Shown here in pieces: positions 17,484 to 26,675 of a stretch of DNA of 64,000 bases. The notes beneath the pieces were generated by a model. The model was not told the origin of the DNA. It searched no databases and saw nothing but the letters and a program-made list of their open reading frames with translations. This DNA is from Erysipelotrichaceae bacterium 66202529. Lineage in GTDB: Bacteria; Bacillota_I; Bacilli_A; Erysipelotrichales; Erysipelotrichaceae. The first letter of the stretch is position 1. The number at the start of each line of letters is the position of its first letter. The position numbers and the translations under genes were made by a program. The stretch lies in NCBI GenBank assembly GCA_017161075.1, contig CP046174.1:620001-684000 (forward strand), read 5' to 3'.

Positions 17484-17948
17484 ATGAAGATCACATTACA
17501 GGAAAACATCATCCCACTAGATATCGCAGGACTACACTTCGAAATGGATGCGGATGATATCACATTGCATCAGACAATCAGCGATTTCATGGATAAATAT
17601 CGCGGAAACCGACTTGTAACGGAAAACTTTATCGACGACTGCCGGAATACTATTGACGGACTGTTGGGCGCTGGTACATATCGTAAGATCTTCCATAAGG
17701 ATGACTTAAAGCCTTATTATGTAATCCTGCAGCTTGCAGAGGCACTGAAAGAACGTCTGGAGGAAGCTGCTACGACAGAGCAGATGAAAAAGCGTCAGCA
17801 GTCCGCAGAAAAGGAGCTTCAGGCAGTACAGGGGATCGTCAATAGCATGGAGCGGTTCACAAAGCAGATGGAATATGCGGATGGAAAGTACGGTATGAAG
17901 AATGTGGCTAACAAGAGACGACCTGCCAAGAACCGTAAGAGCAGATAA
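17484..17948 (+). CDS. Tail assembly chaperone (gpG-like)
   Basis: A 154-aa helical protein (HQTISDFMDKYRGNR, then a coiled coil EQMKKRQQSAEKELQAV) with a basic C-terminus. Its place between tube protein and tape measure and its 47-base overlap with the next frame are typical for the first of two chaperones that hold the tape measure. Confidence 0.75.
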   Translation: MKITLQENIIPLDIAGLHFEMDADDITLHQTISDFMDKYRGNRLVTENFIDDCRNTIDGLLGAGTYRKIFHKDDLKPYYVILQLAEALKERLEEAATTEQMKKRQQSAEKELQAVQGIVNSMERFTKQMEYADGKYGMKNVANKRRPAKNRKSR

Positions 17949-18483
17949 CAGAGACTATACGATAGATACAGATTTCCGTACTTGGATGAAATTTGAGAAT
18001 ATCATGGTCGATGCAGGAATCGAAATGGATTATAAATTGTATTTCATGATACGAGGAGTCATGAACATGCCTGATGATATTTCAGAAGAGCTGATACAGG
18101 CTCTTTTTTCTTTCTACAGGCTAGATAAACCGATACGGAAGACCTCTGGCAAGCAAGGTGAAATCGGATATCGTTTTGACTATGATATGGACCTCATCGT
18201 AGCTGCATTCCGCCAGCAGTATGGCATCGATCTGCTTGCCGCAGAGTTGCACTGGTGGGAATTCAAAAGTCTATTTGAGGGACTTACAGATCAGACGAAG
18301 TTCATCCAGGTGGTAGGTTATCGTACTGCGGATATCTCCAAACTGGATAAGGAACAGAAACAGCGTTATACGGAATTGAAAAAGTTTTATGCACTTCCTA
18401 AGGAAAAGGCGCAGGATAGGTCGCAGGAGGAACTGGAGGCAGAGATCCTGTCAGGACTGAAGGGCGGTGATGCGGATTGTTAG
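17902..18483 (+). CDS. Bacteriophage Gp15-family tail assembly protein
   Basis: A 193-aa protein of the Gp15 family (RDYTIDTDFRTWMKFENIM, then HWWEFKSLFEGL). It is the second chaperone in A118-like phages. It overlaps the preceding frame by 47 bases in the +1 frame. I see no classic slippery heptamer, so independent initiation at 17902 is my working call. Its stop overlaps the tape measure start. Confidence 0.82.
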   Translation: MWLTRDDLPRTVRADNRDYTIDTDFRTWMKFENIMVDAGIEMDYKLYFMIRGVMNMPDDISEELIQALFSFYRLDKPIRKTSGKQGEIGYRFDYDMDLIVAAFRQQYGIDLLAAELHWWEFKSLFEGLTDQTKFIQVVGYRTADISKLDKEQKQRYTELKKFYALPKEKAQDRSQEELEAEILSGLKGGDADC

Positions 18484-20843
18484 GGAACAGTGATGGCTCC
18501 ATCATCATTGAGGTAGATCTTAATGATAAAGACTATGAATCACGCCTGAAGTCGATGGAGGGGAAAACGAAATCTTTCGGTACGCAGCTGAAAAGCCTTC
18601 TGAGTGCAGTCGGAATCACCAAGGCTGTCTCTGCAGGCTTCAACGCCATGAAATCATCCATAGGAAGTGCGATGGACCGCATTGATACGATGGATCAGTT
18701 CACACGTACCATGACGACGATGACAGGCTCTTCCAAGATTGCAGAACAGGCACTGGCCAAGATCAAGGACACCGTGACAGGGACTGCATACGGACTTGAT
18801 GTAGCGGCACAGAGCTGTCAGAAGTTCGTAACATCCGGTATGTCGATGGACAAGGCAACAGGGCAGGTGAAGACCTGGGCAGATGCGGTTGCATTCTATG
18901 GAGATGGTACGAATGAGACATACGCCAATGTAACAGATGCGATCGCAAAGATGGTCGCACAGGGGAAGGTCCAGGGAGATCAGCTGGACCGATTGACGGA
19001 TGCCGGTATCCCTGCAGTGCAGCTGTTTGCGGATGCGACTGGCCAGAGCTTTTCTGATGTACGCGAAGCATTATCAGATGGCAGCATCTCATCAGAAGAA
19101 TTTCTGAATGTCCTGCAGGATGCGATGGAAAAAGGAACTGACAAGTTCGCGGCCATTGATGGTGCTGCCAAAGAGGCAGGTGCTTCCTGGAAGGGAACAT
19201 TCGATAATATGAAGGCTGCTATCACACGAGGGATGGTAGCAATCATAGAATCGATCGACGAAGTGCTGCAGAGTAATGGTCTGCCAACCTTGAAGGAAAT
19301 GATCTCAGATGTGGGGAAGGTCATGGAAAAGGGATTGAATTATGCTGCAGAGCATCTTCCAGAGTTGATCTCATTGATCAAGAAGCTGCTACCGGTCGTA
19401 ATCAGCGTGGGTAGTGCGTTCGCTGCTTGGAAGATCACAAATACAGTGAGCAGAGCGAGCAAGTCTATTTCTGGGTTCTTTGATCTAATGAGCAATGGTA
19501 ATAGTTTGATGAATACTGTTTTTATCAAACTTGGTTCTGGAAGCGGAGCATTCTCTAAATTAGCTACAAGTGCTATCGGTGCTGGTGGAGGTATCAAGGG
19601 GCTGGGCAGCGCTTTGGTGGCTGCTGCCGGTGGGCCTGTCACATTGATCGTTGCAGCTATAGCTGCAGTAGTGGCTGCCTTCGTATATTTCTGGAATACC
19701 TCTGAGGAATTCCGGCAGTTCTGGATAGACCTGTGGAACGGCATCGTTGAATGGTGTTCAGGTGCAGTGGACAGTATTGTCGAGTTTTTTACCGTGACGA
19801 TACCTCAGGCATGGGAAGATTTCAAGACAAGCCTGCAGGAGCTGTGTGACAGCATCGTTCAATGGTTTCAAGATGCATGGAACAGCGTCATAGCTTTCTT
19901 CACAGAAACGATTCCGGCGTGGATCCAGAGTGTGATCGACTGGTTCAACCAAATTCCTTATAACATTGGTTATATGGTCGGACAGATCATTGGTCATTTC
20001 ATCCAGTGGGGCATCGATCTGAAGAACTTCGTTACAGAAGATATTCCTGCTTTTATAAATTCGGTAGTTGAATGGTTCAAATCACTGCCAGGAAAGATAT
20101 GGGAATGGTTGAAGAGTGCCTGGGAAAAAGTCAAGACCTGGGGAAGTGATACATATAACAGTGCTAAAGAGTCGGTTACCAAAACGATCGATAAGATCGT
20201 AGAGTGGTTCCGTTCATTGCCAGGAAAGGTCCAAACATGGTTATCTAACACGATATTGAAAGTAAGGGCATGGGGTTCTGATCTTTGGAATACCGGTATC
20301 AATGCCGCAAAGCAGCTCGTCGATTCCGTGGTTCAGAAAGCTAGGGAATTACCTGGCAAGATGGTAGATATCGGTATAAACCTTATCAAGGGGCTGTGGG
20401 AAGGTATCGGAAGTGTAAAGGATTGGATCCTGGATAAGATCAGTGGGTTTTGCGATGGAATCGTCGATGGTATGTTGGATTTCTTCGGCATCCATTCCCC
20501 TTCCAGACTGCTGCGTGATCTTGTAGGTAAGATGCTGCCTCCAGGTATTGCCGTGGGATTTGAAATGGCCATGCCGAAGTCAACGAAGGATATCCTTAAT
20601 GAGGTTGACGGTATGAATGCGGAATTGCAGAAACAAGTGAATGCCAGCGTGAATGACATCGGTGTACCTTTGGAAACGAATGCCAGGATCACGCAGCAGC
20701 AGAGTGTCGTGAACGCGTTCCCAAAGACTATGCAGCTAGTACGTAATGGTGTTAATGAGTTTAGATTCGTATTGGATAACGGTGCAGAAGTTGCGCATTG
20801 GCTTGCACCTGAAATGGGTGTTGAGCTTGCAGAGCTTAGATAG
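18477..20843 (+). CDS. Tail tape measure protein
   Basis: A 788-aa protein setting tail length. The N-terminal part is the conserved tape-measure domain (MDRIDTMDQFTRTMTTMTG, then LTDAGIPAVQLFADATGQS). The middle has hydrophobic segments (IKKLLPVVISVGSAFAAW, GPVTLIVAAIAAVVAAFVYF). Then come tryptophan-rich imperfect repeats (FWIDLWNGIVEWCSG, IVQWFQDAWNSVIAFF, VVEWFKSLPGKIWEWL). The C-terminus has FFGIHSPSRLLRDLVGK, common in Firmicutes tape measures. It starts at a TTG (18477) just before the upstream stop. At 788 residues the tail should be short to medium. Confidence 0.92.
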   Translation: MLGNSDGSIIIEVDLNDKDYESRLKSMEGKTKSFGTQLKSLLSAVGITKAVSAGFNAMKSSIGSAMDRIDTMDQFTRTMTTMTGSSKIAEQALAKIKDTVTGTAYGLDVAAQSCQKFVTSGMSMDKATGQVKTWADAVAFYGDGTNETYANVTDAIAKMVAQGKVQGDQLDRLTDAGIPAVQLFADATGQSFSDVREALSDGSISSEEFLNVLQDAMEKGTDKFAAIDGAAKEAGASWKGTFDNMKAAITRGMVAIIESIDEVLQSNGLPTLKEMISDVGKVMEKGLNYAAEHLPELISLIKKLLPVVISVGSAFAAWKITNTVSRASKSISGFFDLMSNGNSLMNTVFIKLGSGSGAFSKLATSAIGAGGGIKGLGSALVAAAGGPVTLIVAAIAAVVAAFVYFWNTSEEFRQFWIDLWNGIVEWCSGAVDSIVEFFTVTIPQAWEDFKTSLQELCDSIVQWFQDAWNSVIAFFTETIPAWIQSVIDWFNQIPYNIGYMVGQIIGHFIQWGIDLKNFVTEDIPAFINSVVEWFKSLPGKIWEWLKSAWEKVKTWGSDTYNSAKESVTKTIDKIVEWFRSLPGKVQTWLSNTILKVRAWGSDLWNTGINAAKQLVDSVVQKARELPGKMVDIGINLIKGLWEGIGSVKDWILDKISGFCDGIVDGMLDFFGIHSPSRLLRDLVGKMLPPGIAVGFEMAMPKSTKDILNEVDGMNAELQKQVNASVNDIGVPLETNARITQQQSVVNAFPKTMQLVRNGVNEFRFVLDNGAEVAHWLAPEMGVELAELR

Positions 20844-20854
20844 GAGGGTGTGAC

Positions 20855-21532
20855 ATGCGAATAAACAACAAGCGGATGGAACGATTCCATATGAGAGTAA
20901 ATTCCTTCACATATCAGCCCTATGCAGTAGAGCGTGAGGTCTTTCAGCCTGAACGCTCCCTGCGTCCTGTTCTTGGCAAAAGAGTGCTGACGCCGAAGAG
21001 TATGCAACTGATAGCTGAGTTTCGCAGCAAGAAGGATATATCTGATTTTCTGGCAGAGCTATTGAACCATGAAGAGAATATGATCGACATCGAAGATGGA
21101 TTCAAATATCGGTGCTATCTATCCAAACTGAGCCAACCCGTAGACGAATACTGGCAGGGCTGGTACAGGGTGACGATCCCGTTGTCCGTCATACAGGAAG
21201 GAAGCAGACGCCAGTTGTTACTCAGTAAGGTTGACAACCATATCGTTGTCGCAGGTAATTGGCAAACAGAATGTGTGTATGAAATAACGCCAATGGCAGC
21301 TATGGATTCCTTCACTATTGATGGGCACACCATCCGGAAGCTGTATGCAAACAGAACGGTCTATTTCGATGGTGAATTGAAAAAAGTTTATACAGATACA
21401 GAGCCGAATAAATATCCGGATTGTACGCTGAAACAGAACTGCTTTCCTACATTGGATCCGGGAAGTCAAAAAATCAGTATGAGCAGTACGTCTGTAAAAG
21501 TCGTATTGAAATATACACCAATTTTCGTATAG
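20855..21532 (+). CDS. Distal tail protein (Dit)
   Basis: A 225-aa baseplate hub protein after the tape measure, with the SPP1 gp19.1-like N-terminal hexamer ring fold implied by position and beta-rich pattern (YWQGWYRVTIPLSVIQEG, FTIDGHTIRKLYANRT). GGAGGGTGTGAC precedes the ATG. The family call relies on synteny and size. Confidence 0.75.
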   Translation: MRINNKRMERFHMRVNSFTYQPYAVEREVFQPERSLRPVLGKRVLTPKSMQLIAEFRSKKDISDFLAELLNHEENMIDIEDGFKYRCYLSKLSQPVDEYWQGWYRVTIPLSVIQEGSRRQLLLSKVDNHIVVAGNWQTECVYEITPMAAMDSFTIDGHTIRKLYANRTVYFDGELKKVYTDTEPNKYPDCTLKQNCFPTLDPGSQKISMSSTSVKVVLKYTPIFV

Positions 21533-21542
21533 GAGGAACAAG

Positions 21543-23234
21543 ATGCTTGAAATTTACACAAAGGAAGGTTGGTTACCGATTACCAATCGGCAGAATTACT
21601 ATACAGCATATGAATATGATGGTACCCAGACTTTATGCTTTGACATTTCGCCCAGTGATGAAATGTACCGGTATATCGCTAATGAAACACCAGTCAGAAA
21701 TGAAGAGAACCGCTATCTGATCAAAGATATCAACAAGAGAAAGACAGCATGCACGATAACCTGCAGCCTGGATATGGATGACTGGCATCAAAACGAGCCT
21801 TATCTCAACACGAAGGATATAGCAAAGTTTCAGACAAAGAGCCTATCAGAGATTCTGGAAGCGATCAAACCGTCTGGCTGGTCTATCTTAAACGCAGGTA
21901 TACGGGATTATCGAAGGACCCTAGAGATGGAAGATGCGTCTGATTATGAAGTGTTATTCAAATGTCAGGAGATATTCAGTGTTACATATGAGATCCGAGC
22001 ACTTGATAAACAGATCGTTGTAAAGGATCCTGAACAGGTCATAGATAAAGGAATCTATATCACCCCACAGTTGAATCTGGAAAGTGTTAAGATGAAAGGC
22101 AATTCAAAAGATTTCGCCACCAGGATCACAGCATATGGAAAGCAGAATGAGGATGGCAGCTATGTCAATTTTGCATCCATAAATGGAGGAAAGACCTATG
22201 TTGAAGATAATGCATATGCAGGCAAGGCGCATCCAATCTGGATTGTATGGAAGGATGAACGATATACGATTCCGGAGAACCTACTTGCTGATGCGAAAAA
22301 GAAGTTGAAGGAACAGGCATATCCGGTATTATCCTTTGAGGTCACGGTCAATGACCTTGCGGAAACAGATGATAGGTACAGCTTCCTGAAGATGGGGCTG
22401 TATGATATTGCACACGTCATTATTGACGGGCACACTGAGATCATTGAAAAGGTGATCAAGCTGCAGAGGTATCATGATTCACCAGAGAAGAACAAAATCA
22501 CATTGTCTTCAGAACCGCAAACCATAACAGGAAAGGTGAATGATGCAATATCCATTCTTGGCAACGATGGTGAAAAACTGAAAGGATCAGTGCTGCAACA
22601 GGCGCAGGAGATGGCAACGAAGCTGATAAATGCATGGGCAGAGAAAGGATATATCTACCAGACACAGAATGAGATCTATATTTTGGATGCATTACCGAAA
22701 GAGAATGCGAAGTATTGCATTAGGATGAATCTAGGAGGTATAGCCTTCAGTCAGAATGGATGGCAGGGACCATATAATTCTGCATGGACGATCGATGGGA
22801 AGTTCAATGCTGATTTCATAACAGCCGGAACATTAAGAGGTATCCGGATTACAAATGGTAACAACTTTAATGTGGATGCGGATGGGAATGTCTCTGCAAA
22901 TGGATTGAAAGCAACAAATGCAGAGATAACAGGGAAGATATCAGGATCAATGATAACAGGAACATTATTCGATGGCGGAACTATTAGGACAAACGACGGG
23001 GACATTGGAGGATGGAGTATAAATTCCAACGGTTTGTATAACGGTACAGTCAAAATTAAGAATAGTGGAATCACCAATATCTATACATGGGCTGACCTGT
23101 ATATTATCCGTTTGATAATTATGGGTACTGTGGATGCTGATGATGATATGGTCTACCACTATGATTTTAATGGAGATGGAAAAATAACACCAGCTGATTA
23201 CGCTACGTTGAAGAATAGATTAAAAGCTATGTAG
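21543..23234 (+). CDS. Tail-associated protein (Tal/endopeptidase family) with dockerin-like C-terminus
   Basis: A 563-aa prophage tail protein. Residues about 1-340 are the gp27-like hub domain; next is a strand-turn repeat region with TAGTLRGIRITNGN and ATNAEITGKISGS, typical of the triple-helical part. The last ~35 residues contain HYDFNGDGKITPADYATLK, a calcium-binding loop with Asp/Asn/Asp/Asp in EF-hand spacing followed by a helix, as in half of a type I dockerin. Dockerins bind cohesins on gut-bacterial cellulosomes, so the tip could recognise a surface scaffold. AGGAGGAACAAG precedes the start. Confidence 0.85.
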   Translation: MLEIYTKEGWLPITNRQNYYTAYEYDGTQTLCFDISPSDEMYRYIANETPVRNEENRYLIKDINKRKTACTITCSLDMDDWHQNEPYLNTKDIAKFQTKSLSEILEAIKPSGWSILNAGIRDYRRTLEMEDASDYEVLFKCQEIFSVTYEIRALDKQIVVKDPEQVIDKGIYITPQLNLESVKMKGNSKDFATRITAYGKQNEDGSYVNFASINGGKTYVEDNAYAGKAHPIWIVWKDERYTIPENLLADAKKKLKEQAYPVLSFEVTVNDLAETDDRYSFLKMGLYDIAHVIIDGHTEIIEKVIKLQRYHDSPEKNKITLSSEPQTITGKVNDAISILGNDGEKLKGSVLQQAQEMATKLINAWAEKGYIYQTQNEIYILDALPKENAKYCIRMNLGGIAFSQNGWQGPYNSAWTIDGKFNADFITAGTLRGIRITNGNNFNVDADGNVSANGLKATNAEITGKISGSMITGTLFDGGTIRTNDGDIGGWSINSNGLYNGTVKIKNSGITNIYTWADLYIIRLIIMGTVDADDDMVYHYDFNGDGKITPADYATLKNRLKAM

Positions 23235-23245
23235 GAGGTGATTGA

Positions 23246-23887
23246 ATGGATATAGTAGTAACACAAATCAAACAGATTGGTAGAGAGATAATGCTTGACG
23301 GAAACAGTCTTGTAGGTTATCAGCACTCAGCCAATCTTTTTATTAAGCTTATTAAAGACACATCGGAAACAAATCCATTTAAGGGAATGGTGTTATCTGG
23401 TTTCTGTAGCAGCTGGAAATCAGATATGCCGATTGTATGCCCTCTACAAGAAAAGGATGATGGGACATACATTTTGTTGCCTGATGGGGTGTTTGAAAAC
23501 GAAGGCGATGTATATTTGTCTTTGGCAGCGATTGACGAAAATAAAATCGTTATCACATCTAACAGATTAGCTCTACAAGTAGATGTATCCAACAAAATCA
23601 AAGCTGCAGTTTCTCCACCGGAAGAATATTGGCAAAGAGAAGTATTAAGTGCTATGAAGTCATGGTATACGAGTAATGTTGATCCTTATTTTGAAAAAAG
23701 CAAAGAGAAATTAGATGATTTGATAGACCAAACTAACGAATCTCAAAAGGATGTAAAAAATGCAGTGGCACAATGTTATGATGCTATATCAGCACTGCAA
23801 CTTGAAACATTCGATATGGACGGCGGTGACCCGTTCACACAAGCGAGCGAAGAAGACATTGATGTAAACGGTGGATATCCGATTTAA
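23246..23887 (+). CDS. Baseplate upper protein (BppU N-terminal domain)
   Basis: A 213-aa protein. The N-terminal ~115 residues resemble the BppU beta-sandwich (DGTYILLPDGVFENEGDVYL, then SNRLALQVDVS), and the rest is coiled coil (KSKEKLDDLIDQTNESQK). It connects the hub with receptor-binding proteins. The AT content rises from this gene onward compared with the head genes. AGGAGGTGATTGA precedes the start. Confidence 0.8.
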   Translation: MDIVVTQIKQIGREIMLDGNSLVGYQHSANLFIKLIKDTSETNPFKGMVLSGFCSSWKSDMPIVCPLQEKDDGTYILLPDGVFENEGDVYLSLAAIDENKIVITSNRLALQVDVSNKIKAAVSPPEEYWQREVLSAMKSWYTSNVDPYFEKSKEKLDDLIDQTNESQKDVKNAVAQCYDAISALQLETFDMDGGDPFTQASEEDIDVNGGYPI

Positions 23888-23904
23888 AGAGAGGAGAATG
23901 AGAA

Positions 23905-24534
23905 ATGCCATTTTATACAATAAGACCACGTGCTGGAACAAAGGCACAATGGGAACAATCAAATATGGTTTTGAAAGAACGCGAAATCGGTTATGAAATA
24001 CCGAATGCAGGTGTTGGAAAGGGAATCGTTAAAATGAAAATGGGGGATGGAGTAACACCTTGGAATAGTTTACCTTATGCAATACCTGACGCATTAACAC
24101 CTAGCGATATCGTTACGACGGATTCAACATCCAATGCAAAAGTACCTAGTGCCGGATATTGTAAAAAGAAATTCGATGATATAAAAACCGAATTAAACAG
24201 AAATACTGTTCAATTAACTAATTCGGTATATCTTCCTCCGGCCAATATGTATAGAAGTGGGCAAGTTGTTTATTTAAAGTGTGCTGGTTATATGCAAAAG
24301 GAATTGGCAGCGAACGGAGAGACTACGATAGCTACGCCGTCGATGATTCCGGAAGCTTTTCGCCCAACAGTAGATCTAAATTTCTATGAAATCGTAGGTA
24401 GTACAAAAATTATCGCAAAGATAAATATTAAACAGGATGGAACTATTTTGTTTTCCCCTCTTGAAAAGCTAGCAAGCGATACAGGAATAAATGTGCATCT
24501 TACCTATGTGACGGGCAAGTCTACTATCCAATGA
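23905..24534 (+). CDS. Receptor-binding / tail fibre protein
   Basis: A 209-aa protein starting MPFYTIRPRAGTKAQWEQSN, a head domain seen in many Firmicutes phage fibres (ending VKMKMGDGVTPWNSLPY, where the loop binds the baseplate). The C-terminal ~110 residues form a small beta-sandwich, presumably the receptor-binding lobe. Position after BppU supports this. Confidence 0.82.
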   Translation: MPFYTIRPRAGTKAQWEQSNMVLKEREIGYEIPNAGVGKGIVKMKMGDGVTPWNSLPYAIPDALTPSDIVTTDSTSNAKVPSAGYCKKKFDDIKTELNRNTVQLTNSVYLPPANMYRSGQVVYLKCAGYMQKELAANGETTIATPSMIPEAFRPTVDLNFYEIVGSTKIIAKINIKQDGTILFSPLEKLASDTGINVHLTYVTGKSTIQ

Positions 24535-24549
24535 AAGGAGCATTAAGAT

Positions 24550-24981
24550 ATGGAATTTATTAAACTGAAAAATGGCAGTAGATATCAGCTGATCACAGAC
24601 GGATTCAATGTCGGAGATAATCATGTGAAACTTGCTTTCATTGCTGATAGATCACTAAAAGAAATTCATTCTGAATTTTCAAAAAAGGAAAACATTGAGA
24701 CATTGTGTGTAGAAAACGCAACAGGCGAGACACTTACTGTATGTGATGGATATGTGGTTTTAGACAGCTACGTATCATTAGATTTGCATTATGAGGTATC
24801 GCCAGTTGAATATGGCGGTGATGGGGAAGTTGTAAAAGCAGCTGATTATGGTGAAGTCGCTTTCTTGTCTTTATATAAAGAAACAGCAGAAAGCATGCTG
24901 GAAGAATTGAAACTTAAGCAAGAGGTGACTGCACAGGCAGTTCAAGATTTGATACTGATGGCGGCAGGAGGTAAAGCATAA
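24550..24981 (+). CDS. Phage tail-region protein (143 aa), unknown
   Basis: A beta-rich N-terminus (FIKLKNGSRYQLITDGFNVG) and a C-terminal helix (ESMLEELKLKQEVTAQAVQD). It lies between the fibre and the XkdX-like gene, where many phages have a gene of this size. The C-terminus resembles the short helix that precedes XkdX-type proteins. Function unknown. Confidence 0.7.
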   Translation: MEFIKLKNGSRYQLITDGFNVGDNHVKLAFIADRSLKEIHSEFSKKENIETLCVENATGETLTVCDGYVVLDSYVSLDLHYEVSPVEYGGDGEVVKAADYGEVAFLSLYKETAESMLEELKLKQEVTAQAVQDLILMAAGGKA

Positions 24982-25106
24982 TGGAAAATTTTCTGGTATA
25001 TCGTATCTTAGATGGAAAGCTTGATTTTGCTGATGTCCCCAAAGCGCTAGAAGCCGGAGTGAAAAAAATTCTGGTTGAGATAGGTCACGAAGAATTAACG
25101 AAGTAG
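24981..25106 (+). CDS. XkdX-like small phage protein (41 aa)
   Basis: The ATG overlaps the previous stop (TAATG). The product (MENFLVYRILDGKLDFADVP) has the size and position of the XkdX-type miniproteins between fibre genes and holin. Function unknown. Confidence 0.6.
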   Translation: MENFLVYRILDGKLDFADVPKALEAGVKKILVEIGHEELTK

Positions 25107-25154
25107 TATAAGAGGGTAAAACGCCCTACATATTGCCAAGAATGGCGGAAAGAG

Positions 25155-25631
25155 ATGAGGTATATGAAACATATGGCACAAACAATCACAGACAACTACA
25201 ACGCATTTGTGGGCACTGTTATAGCAGTTATCAGCGTGATATTCGGAGAACACTGGTATCTGTTTGCGTTGTTCCTTGCACTAAATATTGCAGACTGGGT
25301 AACAGGTTGGATGAAGTCAAGAATCATGAAAAAAGAAAATTCAGTAAAGGGTTGGCAAGGAGTACTTAAAAAGATTGGATACTGGATCATGATCACGTTT
25401 GCATTTATGGTTGCAGCAGGCTTGATCGAAATCGGTGAGATAATCGGTGTAGACTTGCAGATTACAACACTGCTTGGATGGTTCGTACTGGCAAGCTTGA
25501 TTGTGAATGAAGCACGCTCCATCTGTGAAAACTTCGTTGAAGCGGGATTCGACGTACCAAAAGTTTTGAGCAACGGCTTAGCTGTTGCCGACAAACTTAT
25601 TAACAAAGAAAGCGAGGACGAAGAAAAATGA
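25155..25631 (+). CDS. Phage holin (toxin secretion/phage lysis family)
   Basis: A 158-aa membrane protein that opens the cell membrane for the endolysin. Three hydrophobic segments are visible: TVIAVISVIFGEHWYLFALF with LALNIADWVTGW, then YWIMITFAFMVAAGLIEIG, then TLLGWFVLASLIV. DWVTGW is typical of the Phage_holin_4 family. The exact start is uncertain: ATGs at 25155, 25164 and 25173 are possible. It overlaps the endolysin by 4 bases. Confidence 0.9.
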   Translation: MRYMKHMAQTITDNYNAFVGTVIAVISVIFGEHWYLFALFLALNIADWVTGWMKSRIMKKENSVKGWQGVLKKIGYWIMITFAFMVAAGLIEIGEIIGVDLQITTLLGWFVLASLIVNEARSICENFVEAGFDVPKVLSNGLAVADKLINKESEDEEK

Positions 25632-26548
25632 AAATTTTGCTTATTGCAGGACATGGCGCAGGCGAACCAGGAGCTTCCGGATGCGGATACAGAGAAGCTA
25701 ACCTTACCAGAGAGCTGGTCAACCTGATTGCGCCGAAGCTGAGAAAGTATGCGACAGTGGATGTGTACAACGAAAACCGCAGCGCATTCTATGATGTACA
25801 GAACGGTACATTCAAAATCGGAAAGTACGATTATGTGCTGGAAGTACATTTCAATGCATTCAATGGATCTGGACACGGTACAGAAATCTTTGTAACAGAC
25901 AGCGAGCAGTATACCGATGTGGAACAGGCCATCATGAACAAGCTTGGAAAGCACTTCGTGAAGCGTGGTGGTTCCGGTGTCAAGGTGACAAACTGGCTGG
26001 TGATTTATACATGCAAGTGTTTAGGCATCAGCTCCGCCCTGTTAGAGACGTGTTTCATCGATAACAAGGCGGACATGGCCGAATACCAGGCACACAAAGA
26101 ATCCGTGGCACAGGGCATTGTAGACGGCATTGCAGAAGGCTTCCAGTTGAAAGCAAACAGCGCAGAGCAGAAGCCAGGGAACAAGCCTGCAGCACAGAAT
26201 AAACCTTCCAAACCATCCAAACCAGCACAGCCTGATCAGATTTTGCATAAAGGAGAATACTTCGTCATTCCAGGAGTGCATAGCGTAGACCAGGTATTGG
26301 CCAACATGGATAGCATCTGGTGCGAGGAGATGACCGGGAACGGCGGTAACTCCATTCAGGCGGGACCACTTACCAAATGTGATAAGAACGGCAAGGAAAC
26401 AAAGTCACAAGTTTTCAGCGTAGGTGATTACTGGAAATGTGACAAGAAATTTAAGGTGCTTGCGGTGGATAAACCTACAAATTCAGTGCAGGCAAATGTC
26501 GGAGGTCGTAAAATCTGGCTGTATGCCGGACCGTTGCGCGAAGTCTAA
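25628..26548 (+). CDS. Endolysin: N-acetylmuramoyl-L-alanine amidase
   Basis: A 306-aa cell-wall amidase. The Amidase_3 domain (residues 1 to about 175) shows zinc ligands H9 (IAGHGAGEPGA), E23 and H74 (LEVHFNAF) and catalytic E140 (SALLETCFID). A Pro/Lys linker (NKPSKPSKPAQPD) leads to a ~90-residue C-terminal wall-binding domain ending RKIWLYAGPLREV. A terminator 12 bases downstream ends the late operon. Confidence 0.94.
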   Translation: MKILLIAGHGAGEPGASGCGYREANLTRELVNLIAPKLRKYATVDVYNENRSAFYDVQNGTFKIGKYDYVLEVHFNAFNGSGHGTEIFVTDSEQYTDVEQAIMNKLGKHFVKRGGSGVKVTNWLVIYTCKCLGISSALLETCFIDNKADMAEYQAHKESVAQGIVDGIAEGFQLKANSAEQKPGNKPAAQNKPSKPSKPAQPDQILHKGEYFVIPGVHSVDQVLANMDSIWCEEMTGNGGNSIQAGPLTKCDKNGKETKSQVFSVGDYWKCDKKFKVLAVDKPTNSVQANVGGRKIWLYAGPLREV

Positions 26549-26559
26549 TATATAAAATA

Positions 26560-26593
26560 ACCACTCATTCCTTCAGGGATGGGTGGTCTTTTT
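26560..26593 (+). terminator. Terminator of the phage late operon
   Basis: ACCACTCATTCC (26560-26571) pairs over 12 bp (two wobbles) with 26576-26587, loop TTCA, then CTTTTT. It isolates the late operon from the accessory genes to the right. Confidence 0.9.
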
Positions 26594-26641
26594 AAATGTA
26601 AAAAAAAGATGTATTATTATAGTAAATATGATATAATTTTC

Positions 26642-26671
26642 GTGAATTTATTAGCATTAAATACATATACT
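26642..26671 (+). promoter_or_regulatory. Promoter of the abiF repeat RNA
   Basis: The -10 TATACT is at 26666-26671 with a weaker -35 (GTGAAT/TGAATT, 26642-26648) 17-18 bases upstream. The predicted start at about 26677-26678 coincides with the first base of the first 38-nt repeat, so the transcript would begin with the repeat itself. Confidence 0.65.
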
Positions 26672-26675
26672 AGAG

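Noticed and set aside
17902..17948. Programmed frameshift between the two tail chaperone frames
   Set aside because: No slippery heptamer is visible in the overlap, the second frame is +1, and it has its own ATG. Peptide data would be needed.
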